Shown here piece by piece: positions 36,732 to 46,499 of a stretch of 64,000 bases of DNA. The stretch is from Leishmania martiniquensis (lineage: Eukaryota > Euglenozoa > Kinetoplastea > Trypanosomatida > Trypanosomatidae). The stretch covers positions 355,001 to 419,000 of the forward strand of contig NC_090170.1 in NCBI RefSeq assembly GCF_017916325.1, written 5' to 3'. The notes beneath the pieces are model-generated. The model did not search any database, was not told where the DNA came from, and worked only from the letters and a program-made list of their open reading frames with translations. Positions within the stretch are counted from its first letter, which is position 1. The number at the start of each line of letters is the position of its first letter. Both the position numbers and the translations under genes were made by a program.

Positions 36732-39152
36732 ATGCTAACCTGGTCGTGCCCACGGTTGCGTCGCCGGGGCACAGGTCACGTCGTGAAGTACCTTGAGGGC
36801 GTGCCCACACCCACAAAGCTCATCGACCACCTCGCTGGCGCCGACCTGCATGCATCCGCCGAGCTGCCCTTCTTTACTACTGTGCCGCGCTATGTGGACG
36901 CGCAACGGGAGCAGCGGCTGTCTCGCCTGTTTTTTCACCATGTTCTCTACCCCGCTGGAGGGTCCCGGCTACCCTATCAAGCAGTTGTCGTGCGCGGAGG
37001 GCGTGCGGTGCGCGCCGCAGTGGCGCATATACTGCGGGTGAAGGAGAAGCCGAGTGGGATGCTGCACCGGCGAGAGCAGCAGCGGCAACAGCGTGCCGCA
37101 GTCGGTCCCCCTGCGCTGCACCGACCCAGCCCGCTCGCCGTCCCATCCTCCCAGCTTGGTTCGTCAAAGCCCACGCCCTCGCCGCCTGGTGCGGCAAAGA
37201 TGCCCTTCATGAACGCCAGCACTGCAGTCCCCGCCGAGTACATTTCAGCAGCGGCGTCTTGGGCGCGAGTGGATCCTGCGAGGCGGCCGTTCTTTTTTGC
37301 CAGGACATCACGCGGTCACGAGCATCGCCACAACTCTCAGAGGCTGCCAGAAGACACAAAGCGGTCAGTGAGGACGGTGGAGGACACAATGTTGGCTCCT
37401 CTGCGGGGGGTTGTAGAGCACTTCTGGAACGAATCGAAGCACTACAAAAACTCGTCGTGCCAAGACACCACGGACGGGCTACCCTCTACCTCCCTCGCGG
37501 CCTCGGACGACATGGCGGAGCGCGTGCGGCAGCTGCTGGTTTCGCCGGCGGCCGGACTTCTGTGGATGCCAGCCTCTGTGCCAAGCGCCGTGGATGCCTG
37601 TGAGGGAGCTGGAGACACGTCCAACAGCGTCCCTGACAGTCCAGGGAAGCGCTGCTGGGCGGAGTTGATGGCCCATGTACGAAAGAGAGCGACAGCAACG
37701 ATGATGCATGGTGGCGCAAGCGGTGGCAGCGACGTCGAATACGCTGGAGCTGTAAGGACCAGTGTGTACGTGCAAACGCGGCTTCCCCCCTCAGCGACGG
37801 TAGCGCTTCCGCTAGCGCACGTACGCAATGACAGCCACGGGAGTAGGCAGGTGGCAGGTGACCTCAGCCTGCACGAGGATGCAAGCGAGGAGGTGATTTG
37901 CCGAATTGCGGGTGGCGTGGAGCCGGTAGTCCCATTTGCTGTGGGCCGCCCGTTCGCGCCAGTGGAGGCCAAAGGCGCTGCAGCGTCGCTGTCGGACCGC
38001 ATCTTTGCGCACGTGACGTGCCTGACGCAGCTCAGTGTTCGCGTGTCGTCGGCACCGCCGGCAAAGGCCCCAGCGGTGGGAGCAGCAAGTGATGTTCCCG
38101 GCGCCACAGCCAAGTCGCAAGCGGCGAACGTCCCAGCTGGTACGCATTCATCCAAGGAAACAGCGCCCCACTCGCACCGCAGCAGCTTGGACTCCGCGGA
38201 GCCGTGGCGCTTAGGCGGGGTTGGGTTGGACCTAATGATACCTCTGCGCGCCCGAACCGTCGCGGAGCACCACCCGACGAAGCCCTCGGCGCACTCGCAC
38301 GAGCGCGTGGCGACGCCAGCTGAAAGCGGTACCTCTCCCGTGAACGTGAACGCGAACGCGGGCGTGGCAGAAGCAGGCCGGTACGTTGTTGGCCGAACAG
38401 ACGCAGAGACCTACCTGCTACCGCAGCGTGAGCTGCTACTGACGCTTCACGTGCCCGTGCATACGGAGGACATGTGCGCTGCGCAAAACCAGGAGCGGCT
38501 GCGCCGACAGGTACGTGCAGGTCACGCAAGCTCTGCAGCGTTGTCAGCGGCGTGGCCAACAGAGCAAGCGCGCCTTACGTCTTCGCGTCGCGCAGCGGGT
38601 CAGTATGCGAACGCACTGAGCGCGAACGAGACAGGCGTGTGCCAAGCAAAGGCGGTGCCGCAAACAGCTACGACGCTCCTCGCGGCGTCTCCGTCCACGC
38701 CCCTGCTTTTGTCCCGCACCAGCTATGAAGTGCGCGCGCTGCCAGGCGACGTGGTGTACATCCCACGAGGTTGGGGCTTCGACGTGCAGCGCATTCTGGG
38801 CACAGCCACCATCCACAGCGGCAGCTGCGGTGGGGCAGGAGGCCCCGTCGCGGGCAAGGTAGATTTCTGTGACAACCGCACCATCGCACCGCACAAAGGT
38901 GCGCGGCCCGGTCGCCCTTTGCCAGGGCAGCCTGAGAGCAGGGAGCCCATGGACCCAAAGTCTGATGTGGCGTCGACAGCATCGGTAGAGCTCACCTCCG
39001 TCGAGGTGGACGCCGTGTGCCTCAACTATCATCCGTACCCGGAGCTGACCGAGGCGCAGGCAGCCGTCTACGTTGCAGCGAACTACGTGCACGGCGGCGT
39101 CGACGAGTTCTACGAGCATGGCGGCAATCGTGTATATCACGCGTACCATTGA
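36732..39152 (+). CDS. Large protein with degenerate cupin/JmjC-like motif
   Basis: 806 residues from the ATG at 36732, just after a splice acceptor at 36699-36700. A basic N-terminus (MLTWSCPRLRRRGTGHVV) suggests mitochondrial targeting. Long Ser/Ala/Pro-rich insertions separate more ordered blocks. Near residue 671 the sequence PGDVVYIPRGWGFDV closely resembles the GD-lYiPRGw-H strand of JmjC/cupin_4 oxygenases, and ELLLTLHVPVHTEDM lies about 100 residues earlier. The metal-ligand histidine that normally follows PRGW is absent, so it may be an inactive relative. The C-terminus is ordered (VCLNYHPYPELTEAQAAVYV, then VDEFYEHGGNRVYHAYH). The coding call is firm; the fold is tentative. Confidence 0.7.
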   Translation: MLTWSCPRLRRRGTGHVVKYLEGVPTPTKLIDHLAGADLHASAELPFFTTVPRYVDAQREQRLSRLFFHHVLYPAGGSRLPYQAVVVRGGRAVRAAVAHILRVKEKPSGMLHRREQQRQQRAAVGPPALHRPSPLAVPSSQLGSSKPTPSPPGAAKMPFMNASTAVPAEYISAAASWARVDPARRPFFFARTSRGHEHRHNSQRLPEDTKRSVRTVEDTMLAPLRGVVEHFWNESKHYKNSSCQDTTDGLPSTSLAASDDMAERVRQLLVSPAAGLLWMPASVPSAVDACEGAGDTSNSVPDSPGKRCWAELMAHVRKRATATMMHGGASGGSDVEYAGAVRTSVYVQTRLPPSATVALPLAHVRNDSHGSRQVAGDLSLHEDASEEVICRIAGGVEPVVPFAVGRPFAPVEAKGAAASLSDRIFAHVTCLTQLSVRVSSAPPAKAPAVGAASDVPGATAKSQAANVPAGTHSSKETAPHSHRSSLDSAEPWRLGGVGLDLMIPLRARTVAEHHPTKPSAHSHERVATPAESGTSPVNVNANAGVAEAGRYVVGRTDAETYLLPQRELLLTLHVPVHTEDMCAAQNQERLRRQVRAGHASSAALSAAWPTEQARLTSSRRAAGQYANALSANETGVCQAKAVPQTATTLLAASPSTPLLLSRTSYEVRALPGDVVYIPRGWGFDVQRILGTATIHSGSCGGAGGPVAGKVDFCDNRTIAPHKGARPGRPLPGQPESREPMDPKSDVASTASVELTSVEVDAVCLNYHPYPELTEAQAAVYVAANYVHGGVDEFYEHGGNRVYHAYH

Positions 39153-39806
39153 GCGTCAGTTGCGGAAGAAGCGCTCGCCGGGTCGAACTCCACTCCCCTC
39201 GTTGGCCCTGGTGTCTGCGAGCTTTGGGCTGGCAACGACTGCCGCGCGGGCGCACCTTCACGTTGACTCGAGAGTAAGAGGTTCCGGCGTGAGTAAGTGC
39301 TTGAGCTTTACTCTCCTCCTTCCCCCCTCCCACAAACACACACACACACTGTTCTCCTCACCATTCCCCAACCTCACTTCCTGCTCGCCCTACGCTGGCA
39401 ATGGTAGTGCGGCGACGGTTCTGTGTGTATGTGTACTGAGTCCGCCTGAGGCCCCGTCAGAAGAATGAAACGAGAGGATGCAAACGCGTCGCTGACTCGG
39501 CTTCAGCGTCTTCCCATGGCACGTCCAGTCCCCATCAGCAGTGCTAACCACCACTCCCTCCCCCTACCTCCTTTCACCTCTCTCCCCTCACCACCGCCAC
39601 TTCCTGCGAAGCCCTTTTTTCCCCCTTTCCTGCTCAGCTCTCTTATTCTTTATCGCCTTCCCCGTGCTTGGCTCTTTCCCAAACCACACTCGTCTCAGCA
39701 TTTTTCCCTCCTCGCCCTACACCGCAGCTGTGTCAAGCCTCGAAGGGCCCCTCTGTGCCCTCACACGTTTTATTTTCGCCTCGTCGCTCTTTGCTCTTTC
39801 GTAAAG
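39153..39806. other. Intergenic, about 650 bp
   Basis: A 3'UTR with CA repeat and a pyrimidine-rich leader; AG at 39726-39727 is the probable acceptor for epimerase 1. The open frame reading through from an ATG at 39465 is 5'UTR. Confidence 0.65.
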
Positions 39807-40922
39807 ATGACGTTCACCATCGAAGTGGAGGCCTACGGCTACGACAAACTGGTGTGGCTGAAGACAGATACTCTCAAAGTGGGCCTCACCAACTACGCCG
39901 CCTCTGTCGCCTCCGTTCAGGTGTACCACCCCACCCGCAACAAGTGGATCGAGGTCAACTGCGGCTACCCGAAGAACCCGGAGGACGCTTATGCCGATCC
40001 AGACTACATGGGCGCCACTGTCGGTCGCTGCGCCGGCCGCGTAGCTGGAGGCGTTTTCACACTGGATGGCATCAAGTACTACACGCAGAAGAACCGCGGT
40101 GAGAACACGTGCCACGCCGGCGACGACGCGTACCACAAGAAGCACTGGGGTATGAAGCTGATTGAGACAGCCACGGTGATCGGAGTCCGCTTCAATTACT
40201 TAAGCCCACACATGGAGAGCGGCTTTCCTGGCGAGGTGCAAAACTACTGCACCTTCACGATCGAGCGCAGCAGGCCCAACGCCCTCAAAACTGTGTATGA
40301 CTCCTATATTACGGACAACAGCCTGTGCGATGCCACCCCCATCAACATCTTCAGCCACACCTCCTTCAACTTAAACGGTATTCCTGGACAGCAGGATGGC
40401 GAACCGAACTGGGTTCAGCCGGAGAGCGTGCGCAACCACTGGGTGCGTATACCGGCCAGCTACGTTGCCGAGGCGGACCGCGCATCCATCCCGACGGGTG
40501 AGTTCCTGCCAGTTGACGGCACCGGGCTGGACTTCCGTAAGGGCCGCGTGATCGGTGAGTGCATCGATGACGTGACACTGCTCGACCGCGACCCGTGCGG
40601 CTACGACCACCCCCTCGCCATCGATGGATGGGAGAAGGGCAAGCTGATGCTACACGCCGAGACAAAGAGTCCGGTCACGAACATCAGCATGAAGGTGTAC
40701 TCGACGTTCCCGTGCATGTGGGTGTACACGGCCAACAACAAGCCTCTGCCAGCGAGCGGCGGTCCTGGCCAGCGCTATGCGCGTTGGACTGGCCTCTTAG
40801 TCGGTCCCCAGAACTTCTCCGACGTGGCCAATTGCCACGCCAAGTACCCCTCCTGCATTGTGCGTCGTGGTGAAGCCCAGTACTCGGAGACGACAATCAA
40901 TGAGTTCACGATTGAGGAGTAG
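39807..40922 (+). CDS. Aldose 1-epimerase-like protein 1, catalytic Glu missing
   Basis: 371 residues from the ATG at 39807 (the in-frame ATG at 39465 lies upstream of the splice site). Aldose 1-epimerases interconvert alpha and beta anomers of hexoses such as galactose and glucose. Family motifs seen: MGATVGRCAGRVAGG (arginine site), NTCHAG with His103, INIFSHTSFNLNG with His184, and TGLDFR. In active family members an EPQ motif near the C-terminus supplies the general-base Glu; here the aligned residues are VGPQ, with Gly333 in its place (GGT, 40803-40805). The tandem paralogue at 42029 keeps the Glu. Residues 207-327 are encoded by DNA identical to the paralogue. No glycosomal C-terminal signal (ends TIEE). 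Probably inactive or altered in function. Confidence 0.88.
   Translation: MTFTIEVEAYGYDKLVWLKTDTLKVGLTNYAASVASVQVYHPTRNKWIEVNCGYPKNPEDAYADPDYMGATVGRCAGRVAGGVFTLDGIKYYTQKNRGENTCHAGDDAYHKKHWGMKLIETATVIGVRFNYLSPHMESGFPGEVQNYCTFTIERSRPNALKTVYDSYITDNSLCDATPINIFSHTSFNLNGIPGQQDGEPNWVQPESVRNHWVRIPASYVAEADRASIPTGEFLPVDGTGLDFRKGRVIGECIDDVTLLDRDPCGYDHPLAIDGWEKGKLMLHAETKSPVTNISMKVYSTFPCMWVYTANNKPLPASGGPGQRYARWTGLLVGPQNFSDVANCHAKYPSCIVRRGEAQYSETTINEFTIEE
40424..40789 (+). repeat. 366-bp tract identical to 42652-43017
   Basis: Base-for-base identity with the paralogue over 366 bp (constant offset 2228), with sharp drops in similarity at both ends. A further shared stretch of about 38 bp lies at 40827-40864. 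This pattern is expected of recent gene conversion rather than of a simple tandem duplication. Confidence 0.92.
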
Positions 40923-42028
40923 GGGCCGCTGCCCTAGAGTGCAAGAGGCAAATCGGCTGGGATGTGAGAAAGTGTGAGGGGGAAATCTGTAAAGGTGACG
41001 AGGAGACACGCCCGGGGGAAGCGATCTGTAACTCTGATGCTGCAGCAGCGCACAGGTGCTCTGACCCCGCAGCTTGGCAGTTTCTCCTCCTCTCCCCCTC
41101 TTCCTCTTCTCTCTCTTCCCCCTGTTGCCATTTCGTTTTCTTTTGTTTTTTCTACCTTTTTTTCATATTTACTCACCGAACGGGACTGCATCGTTTCACT
41201 CGTTTTGAGGCCTCCCCTGTGCGTCCCTGGCAATGCGATCCCCGGCTATTTTTAATCGCACGCCCCCTCCCACTTCCCCCCTCCCTCCCCTTCCTAAACG
41301 TTTTTCTTTGAAGAGGGTGCATGTCTGCGTGTCCGTAAGTATGTGTGTGTGTGTGTGTGCGTTGTACTCTTCTATGAATCAACTGAAGCGCACATGTACG
41401 TAAATACGGACACGGACGCGCATGCATGCATCCGAAGCCAAAACAGCCAGCTCCATGCACATCAGTTTTCACTCCTGTATATAGAAAGGGAAAAGATGCC
41501 GCGAGGCGGTTGTGCACAGCGTAAGGACACTCGCACGGTGGCTTTTTTCAGCCGCCTTTCAGGGAATGGAACACGAGAAAAAAGGGGAAGAGCCTCATGG
41601 ATGGGGACAGCGACGCAAGTGCGGGGGGAGGGGGAGGGGGCAGGGAGGTGAGGGTAACGTTACGCATTGCTGATGCACAACTGGAAGTCGCGCTCGCCGC
41701 GTGTGGCTTCTATGCCACGCTTTTCCCCGGGTCTGGCACCACTCGTTCTCAGAATGGGCACGCCTCCTCCTCCTGACCGCATGCTTTCTCTCGACAAGTG
41801 GTTTACCCCCTTCCCCTGACCCCACTGACATCATGGCTCTTATGTGCTCTCTGTTTTTGCTTCTCCTCTTCCTCTTTCGACGTTGCTTTACACCATCCTC
41901 TCCTCCCTGCCTCCGTGCGCATCTGGAGGCACGTAGACCCAACACTCGCGGCGCCCATCCGCCTCCAGTCCCTCCTCCTCTCGTCACCTCAGAGAGGCCA
42001 AAGCAAACAGAAAAAAGAAAAAAACGAA
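40923..42028. other. Intergenic between the epimerase genes, about 1.1 kb
   Basis: T-rich 3'UTR followed by TG repeat, a G-rich stretch (41620-41645) and a pyrimidine-rich leader with AG at 41991-41992, 37 bp before the next ATG. No gene seen. Confidence 0.7.
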
Positions 42029-43162
42029 ATGACCTTCCGCGCTGAAGTGAGCCCGTTTGGCACGGGTAAGATGGTTTGGCTCAAGACAGACTGCTTGCGC
42101 GTTGCGCTCGTCAACTTCGGTGCGGCCATCAGCTCAGTCCAAGTCTTTCACCCCAAGCAAGAGAAGTGGATTGAGGTCAATTGTGCCTTTCCGGAGAGCG
42201 CCGCTGAGACGGAGGCGGATACCGACTACATGGGGGTGACGGTGGGACGCTGTGGCGGCCGCGTAGCTCACGCCACCTTCACGTTGGACGGTGTTACTTA
42301 TCGCACCGACAAAAACATGCCTGGCGGCCACACGTGCCACGGAGGATGCAGCGCCTTCCACAAGAAGCACTGGGGTCTCACTGTCATGGAGACAGCGACT
42401 GAAATAGGCGTGGCCTTTAACTACACCAGCGCTCACATGGAGAACGGCTTCCCCGGTGAGGTGGTCAGCCGCGTCACCTACTCGATTGCGCGGGCAAAGC
42501 CGAACGTGCTGAAGACACGCTATGACTCTTACATCCCAGAGACGAGCCCGGCAGATGCCACCCCGGTCAACATCTTCAACCATGCCTACTGGAACCTGAA
42601 CGGTATCCCGGAGCGCAACGGCAAGCCCGGCAGCCTGTGGGAACAGCCTCTGAGCGTGCGCAACCACTGGGTGCGTATACCGGCCAGCTACGTTGCCGAG
42701 GCGGACCGCGCATCCATCCCGACGGGTGAGTTCCTGCCAGTTGACGGCACCGGGCTGGACTTCCGTAAGGGCCGCGTGATCGGTGAGTGCATCGATGACG
42801 TGACACTGCTCGACCGCGACCCGTGCGGCTACGACCACCCCCTCGCCATCGATGGATGGGAGAAGGGCAAGCTGATGCTACACGCCGAGACAAAGAGTCC
42901 GGTCACGAACATCAGCATGAAGGTGTACTCGACGTTCCCGTGCATGTGGGTGTACACGGCCAACAACAAGCCTCTGCCAGCGAGCGGCGGTCCTGGCCAG
43001 CGCTATGCGCGTTGGACAGGTATGGGGCTGGAGCCGCAGTACTTCCCAGACGCCGCCAATTGCCACGCCAAGTACCCCTCCTGCATTGTGCGCCGCGGCA
43101 AAGGCCGCTTCGACGAGGCCATTCACAACGAGTTTACTGTCGACAGCTCCTCGAACATCTGA
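42029..43162 (+). CDS. Aldose 1-epimerase 2
   Basis: 377 residues from the ATG at 42029. All expected galactose-mutarotase-type motifs are present: MGVTVGRCGGRVA, HTCHGG with His104, VNIFNHAYWNLNG with His185, TGLDFRKGRVIG, and GLEPQYFPDAAN with the general-base Glu335 (GAG, 43031-43033). It should interconvert hexose anomers. No PTS1 (ends SSNI). It lies 1.1 kb after epimerase 1 in tandem; the N-terminal halves of the two proteins are only moderately similar, while residues 209-329 are identical because of the conversion tract. Probably the functional copy of this cluster. Confidence 0.92.
   Translation: MTFRAEVSPFGTGKMVWLKTDCLRVALVNFGAAISSVQVFHPKQEKWIEVNCAFPESAAETEADTDYMGVTVGRCGGRVAHATFTLDGVTYRTDKNMPGGHTCHGGCSAFHKKHWGLTVMETATEIGVAFNYTSAHMENGFPGEVVSRVTYSIARAKPNVLKTRYDSYIPETSPADATPVNIFNHAYWNLNGIPERNGKPGSLWEQPLSVRNHWVRIPASYVAEADRASIPTGEFLPVDGTGLDFRKGRVIGECIDDVTLLDRDPCGYDHPLAIDGWEKGKLMLHAETKSPVTNISMKVYSTFPCMWVYTANNKPLPASGGPGQRYARWTGMGLEPQYFPDAANCHAKYPSCIVRRGKGRFDEAIHNEFTVDSSSNI
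42652..43017 (+). repeat. 366-bp tract identical to 40424-40789
   Basis: Partner of the conversion tract in epimerase 1. The boundary codons differ on both sides, and synonymous sites are identical throughout. Confidence 0.92.
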
Positions 43163-43642
43163 GACGGTATCGACCCGGAAAAGGGGGAGCTGATGTGAGC
43201 CCTTCTTTATGCGCCCACCCCACGGCCCTCTCCCACCCATCCCCCGATGCACACACACACACACAAGCTGTCAGGGGGCGGCATATGCTGTGCTGAACGA
43301 AGATGACGCCGTTGCTAAGGATTTCAGTCGGCCCTCTTTATCCTGCGTCTGGGCTTGTTTGAGCCCCTACCGATGTCTGTATGGTCAACGGGAGAGTGTA
43401 TGGGGAGAGGGGGGATGAGGTAGAAGAATCCGTAAGTGCTTGCCGTTATCAGGAACGGTTGCGATGCCCTGTGCGAGCGCGCGTACCGAGGAGAGGCGCT
43501 TCTATTTTACATGTGGTGCTCACCTTGATGTTTTGTTGTTCGCTTATCATGCGCTAGGAGCCCCTTCCCCTCCCCTCAGCCGCCCCTCATACACTCTTTT
43601 TCCTCAGGCCTTCATCTCATGTTTCTCCCAATGCCTTCATCG
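43163..43642. other. Intergenic, 3'UTR of epimerase 2
   Basis: C-rich then mixed sequence with a CA repeat at 43252-43265. No gene seen. It leads into the SIDER element. Confidence 0.65.
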
Positions 43643-44197
43643 TACTGTCCTGAAGGTGCGGGCACACACCGCGCAGTGTACGTGGCGGCTCAGGGGGGGG
43701 CCTCGTACCTCACGTTGTGCGAGGAAGCCAAGCACCCTCACCTCTAACCCCTCCCCATGCCGAGCCACCTCTTCTGGTGGGCAAGGGTCAAGGCCGAGTG
43801 ACGTGCATGTGTGTGTGTGGTGGTGGTGGGGAGCTCAGAGCAACGCAGCGCTATCCACGTCGGCGGCCAGGCCCCGGGCGGCGTGGCATCCGGAAGGCCT
43901 GCGACAGCGCACACGTGTGCGACTCCCGCGTGGTGCGCAACGTGCCAGCGTGACTCGAGCCGGTCCCACTCGCCCCTCACAAGGCCCGTTAGCGCGAGCG
44001 GCCTGGGGCGACCACCTGCTAGGCGTGGAGTGGGCAGAGCTGGCGGCAGAGGCCGTGCACAGACAACTGGGTCGGCGCATGGCTGTGCCACAACTCTATG
44101 GCTGCCCCGCACCTTGTAAGGGGGCTGTGACAGGCCAGGGGGTGGTGGTGCGGGGAAGAGGGCAGAGCGGTGTCAGACTCATGTGTTGTGAGGTGGA
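43643..44197 (+). mobile_element. SIDER retroposon copy A (inverted partner at 54301-54854)
   Basis: 555 bp matching the reverse complement of 54301-54854 almost perfectly. The differences I can see are two substitutions within the first 14 bp and one G in the run at 43693-43700. The homology starts and stops sharply. Length, composition and position in an intergenic 3'UTR-like zone fit Leishmania SIDER elements, and a diverged relative lies at 14045-14390. The reading frames inside are chance products shared by both copies. The family name is from established knowledge of Leishmania repeats; the alignment is seen directly. Confidence 0.85.
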
Positions 44198-46499
44198 GGA
44201 CGGGTGCGCCTGAAAGAAAGGGAAGAAAACGGCGCCTATCGCACATGGAAACGTTGTTCGACTGTGTTCTCTCTCTTTCCTTCGGTGCAACGCGTCTCCC
44301 TCGCTGCGTTTCGGTCGCTTGCGGATGTCACCACTGAGCCCGCACCGCAGCGAAAACAGAAGGCAACGCAATGAGCGCACTCGTTGGCCGGAGTCGCACC
44401 AAAGGAAAAGGGCAGGCGCTCAATAGTTGTGCACGAAGCACACCGATGTAGACTGCTGCGGTACGGTGGTCGGCTCGGAAGATTGCTGATAGAAAAAAAG
44501 GAGACGAGGAGGGGGGAAGAGAGGGGGGGCAATGGAAGGCAGAGACGTCACTGCAGAAACCGTAATGGGCCCGGCCCGCGTGCGGTGACGATGAGAGTGC
44601 AGTAAACGATGAAAACAATGTGAAAGGGCGTGGAAGCGCACGTGCAGAAGATGGGGAAGACCGTCGGTTGGCCGTTTTATGTCTGCACAGGGGAGGGGGC
44701 CCTTCCCTCTTGCATTTTTGTCTTCGAATCTGTGTCAGAGTGTAGCGTACCCACCATCACCCACACCATCGCGGCGACTCCCTGACACTCGCCTTCCCTT
44801 CCCCCTTCCCCTTCCCCTTGCACCCCCATGGCGTCTTTTTCTTCTCGATTCGCTTCTTTTCGTCGCCCTCCTCCGGCCACGCACGTCGATATCGCGAGGC
44901 CTTTGCTTTCGTCAACGCACGTGCTTGCAGGTAAGCACGTGGCGGGGCTCGTCACTCGATGCGTATGTGCTACGGCACTTCCGCCTCCGACGTCACTTCC
45001 CCTCCCCTGCATGTGCGCCTCTCTCTTTCTGCGGCTAACTCGTTCCATGTGCACCGCCATCGCGCCGCCCTCCTTACAACCTCGCCGCCGGAGGCAGTGG
45101 CTGTTTGTGGGAGAGGCCGACGCTTCGAAGGCTGCGGTTGGCGCGCGGGACGCACTGAGGAGACGGTTAGATCTAACGAAAACAAGGAGAAGTGTTACCG
45201 TGTGTGGCCTGCCTGTGTCTGTGTGTGTGTGTGCTCGGTGCGGTGCAGCATGTGAAGAGCATCCTCCCTCTACCCTTGCCATTCCCAACAAGCACTGAGC
45301 CGCCCCTGCTCACTCACTTGGCTAATCGCCATACGCTTGTGCTCTTCTAGTGGTGTAGCGCCCGGCATCCCTTACATGGATATGTGCATATATCTGTGTG
45401 TAGATGTGCTGAAGTGCGTGCCCCTGCATAAGCAGCATTTCTTTTCTTTTTCTTCGCTATTCCTTCATCGCTTGCCCTCCACTGCTTCCCTATGGTGTAC
45501 CGCCGCCCACTGCCACACGTAGACACGCACGCGAGGAGCAGAAGCGTGGCGACTAAAATGAGTGACTGTTTCGAAGAAAAAAAACGCCTTCAAAAGAAAC
45601 AAAAATAACAAACGTCGCTCATTTCTTTTACGACTCCTTTTTGTTTGTTTTTTTTCTATTCGTCGGTGCGGCACTCTCACGCAGCTCTCTCCGTGAAAGT
45701 TTTTGCGTTTCATCTGCTCATTTGTTTTCCTTCCGTGTGTGTGTGTGTTGGGCGACGTCTCAGCAGTTGCCAATCGCGTGCGTCGCTGCCAGTTTGGTGC
45801 TCATGCGCCCTGTCGGGTGCCTGCGTGTACAGCGGCCGGAAGCCACCCCGCCCTGCCCCCATTCCCACTCTCCTATCGAGGTGGGCAGTGCTGCCCTTTC
45901 GCTCGCTTCGCGTTCCCGTCGCCTCGACTGCTTTGCCTTCGTCCTGACCTTACCCTCCTTGACGCTCACCTCCCCCGCTTTCCCCTCATTCTTCCCCGGC
46001 CCAGCTGAGCAAGTGCTGACACACATACACACAGACTTGGGAGTGTGTGTGCACTGGAGAAGCAGGTGCGATGTCATGTTCGAGAGTGCCAAGCCAGCGA
46101 AAGTGGGCTAAACAGGGCAATGTAACCATAAAGAGTAGTCTGGGCCGCTATTTGGCGCGCCGCCGTGGTCAATCAAAAAAAAGCCCCTGATACCAAATCG
46201 GAAAGGAAAAGGCGCTTGCGCACACAAATGGATCGCACCAGCATGTTTTTTTCCTTTTAGAGACAGAGACGCCCGTATCCACAACAGCTGTAGGGAGGGA
46301 GGCTGGAAGCTTAGAACGCGGCGCCCACTGCAAGCACCGCAACAGACGGCAATGGCTTCTGCAAGCCCGCTCTCCCACGTCAATGCAACCTGCGGCGCTC
46401 ACGAGAAGCTAGTATCTGTGGATTGCATCGTCAAGGCCACGCATCCGCTAATGAATCCATAAAAAATCCCTTCCGCACGCTTGTCTCACGCCTTCGCCT
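44198..46499. other. Intergenic, about 2.3 kb
   Basis: Purine-rich sequence to about 44670, then C/T-rich sequence with TG repeats, then an A/T-rich patch near 45570-45660. An ATG-started open frame at 44828-45298 (156 residues) includes microsatellite-coded Cys/Val repeats and is not called. No gene seen before the pseudogene. Confidence 0.6.

Noticed and set aside
39465..39806. Upstream ATG extending epimerase 1 by 114 residues
   Set aside because: The extra part is Ser/Pro/Leu-rich leader sequence with an acceptor AG at 39726-39727; the epimerase fold begins at 39807.
43440..44213. 257-codon frame, with an apparent paralogue on the minus strand at 54138-54872
   Set aside because: The similarity arises because both are read through the two SIDER copies; the parts outside the element are unrelated and no protein family is recognisable.
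44828..45298. 156-codon ATG frame after a pyrimidine tract
   Set aside because: Contains microsatellite-derived Cys/Val repeats, has no AG between tract and ATG, and shows no recognisable motif.
45641..46111. 156-codon plus-strand frame before the epimerase pseudogene
   Set aside because: Phe/Ser/Cys-rich translation of T-rich and GT-repeat sequence.
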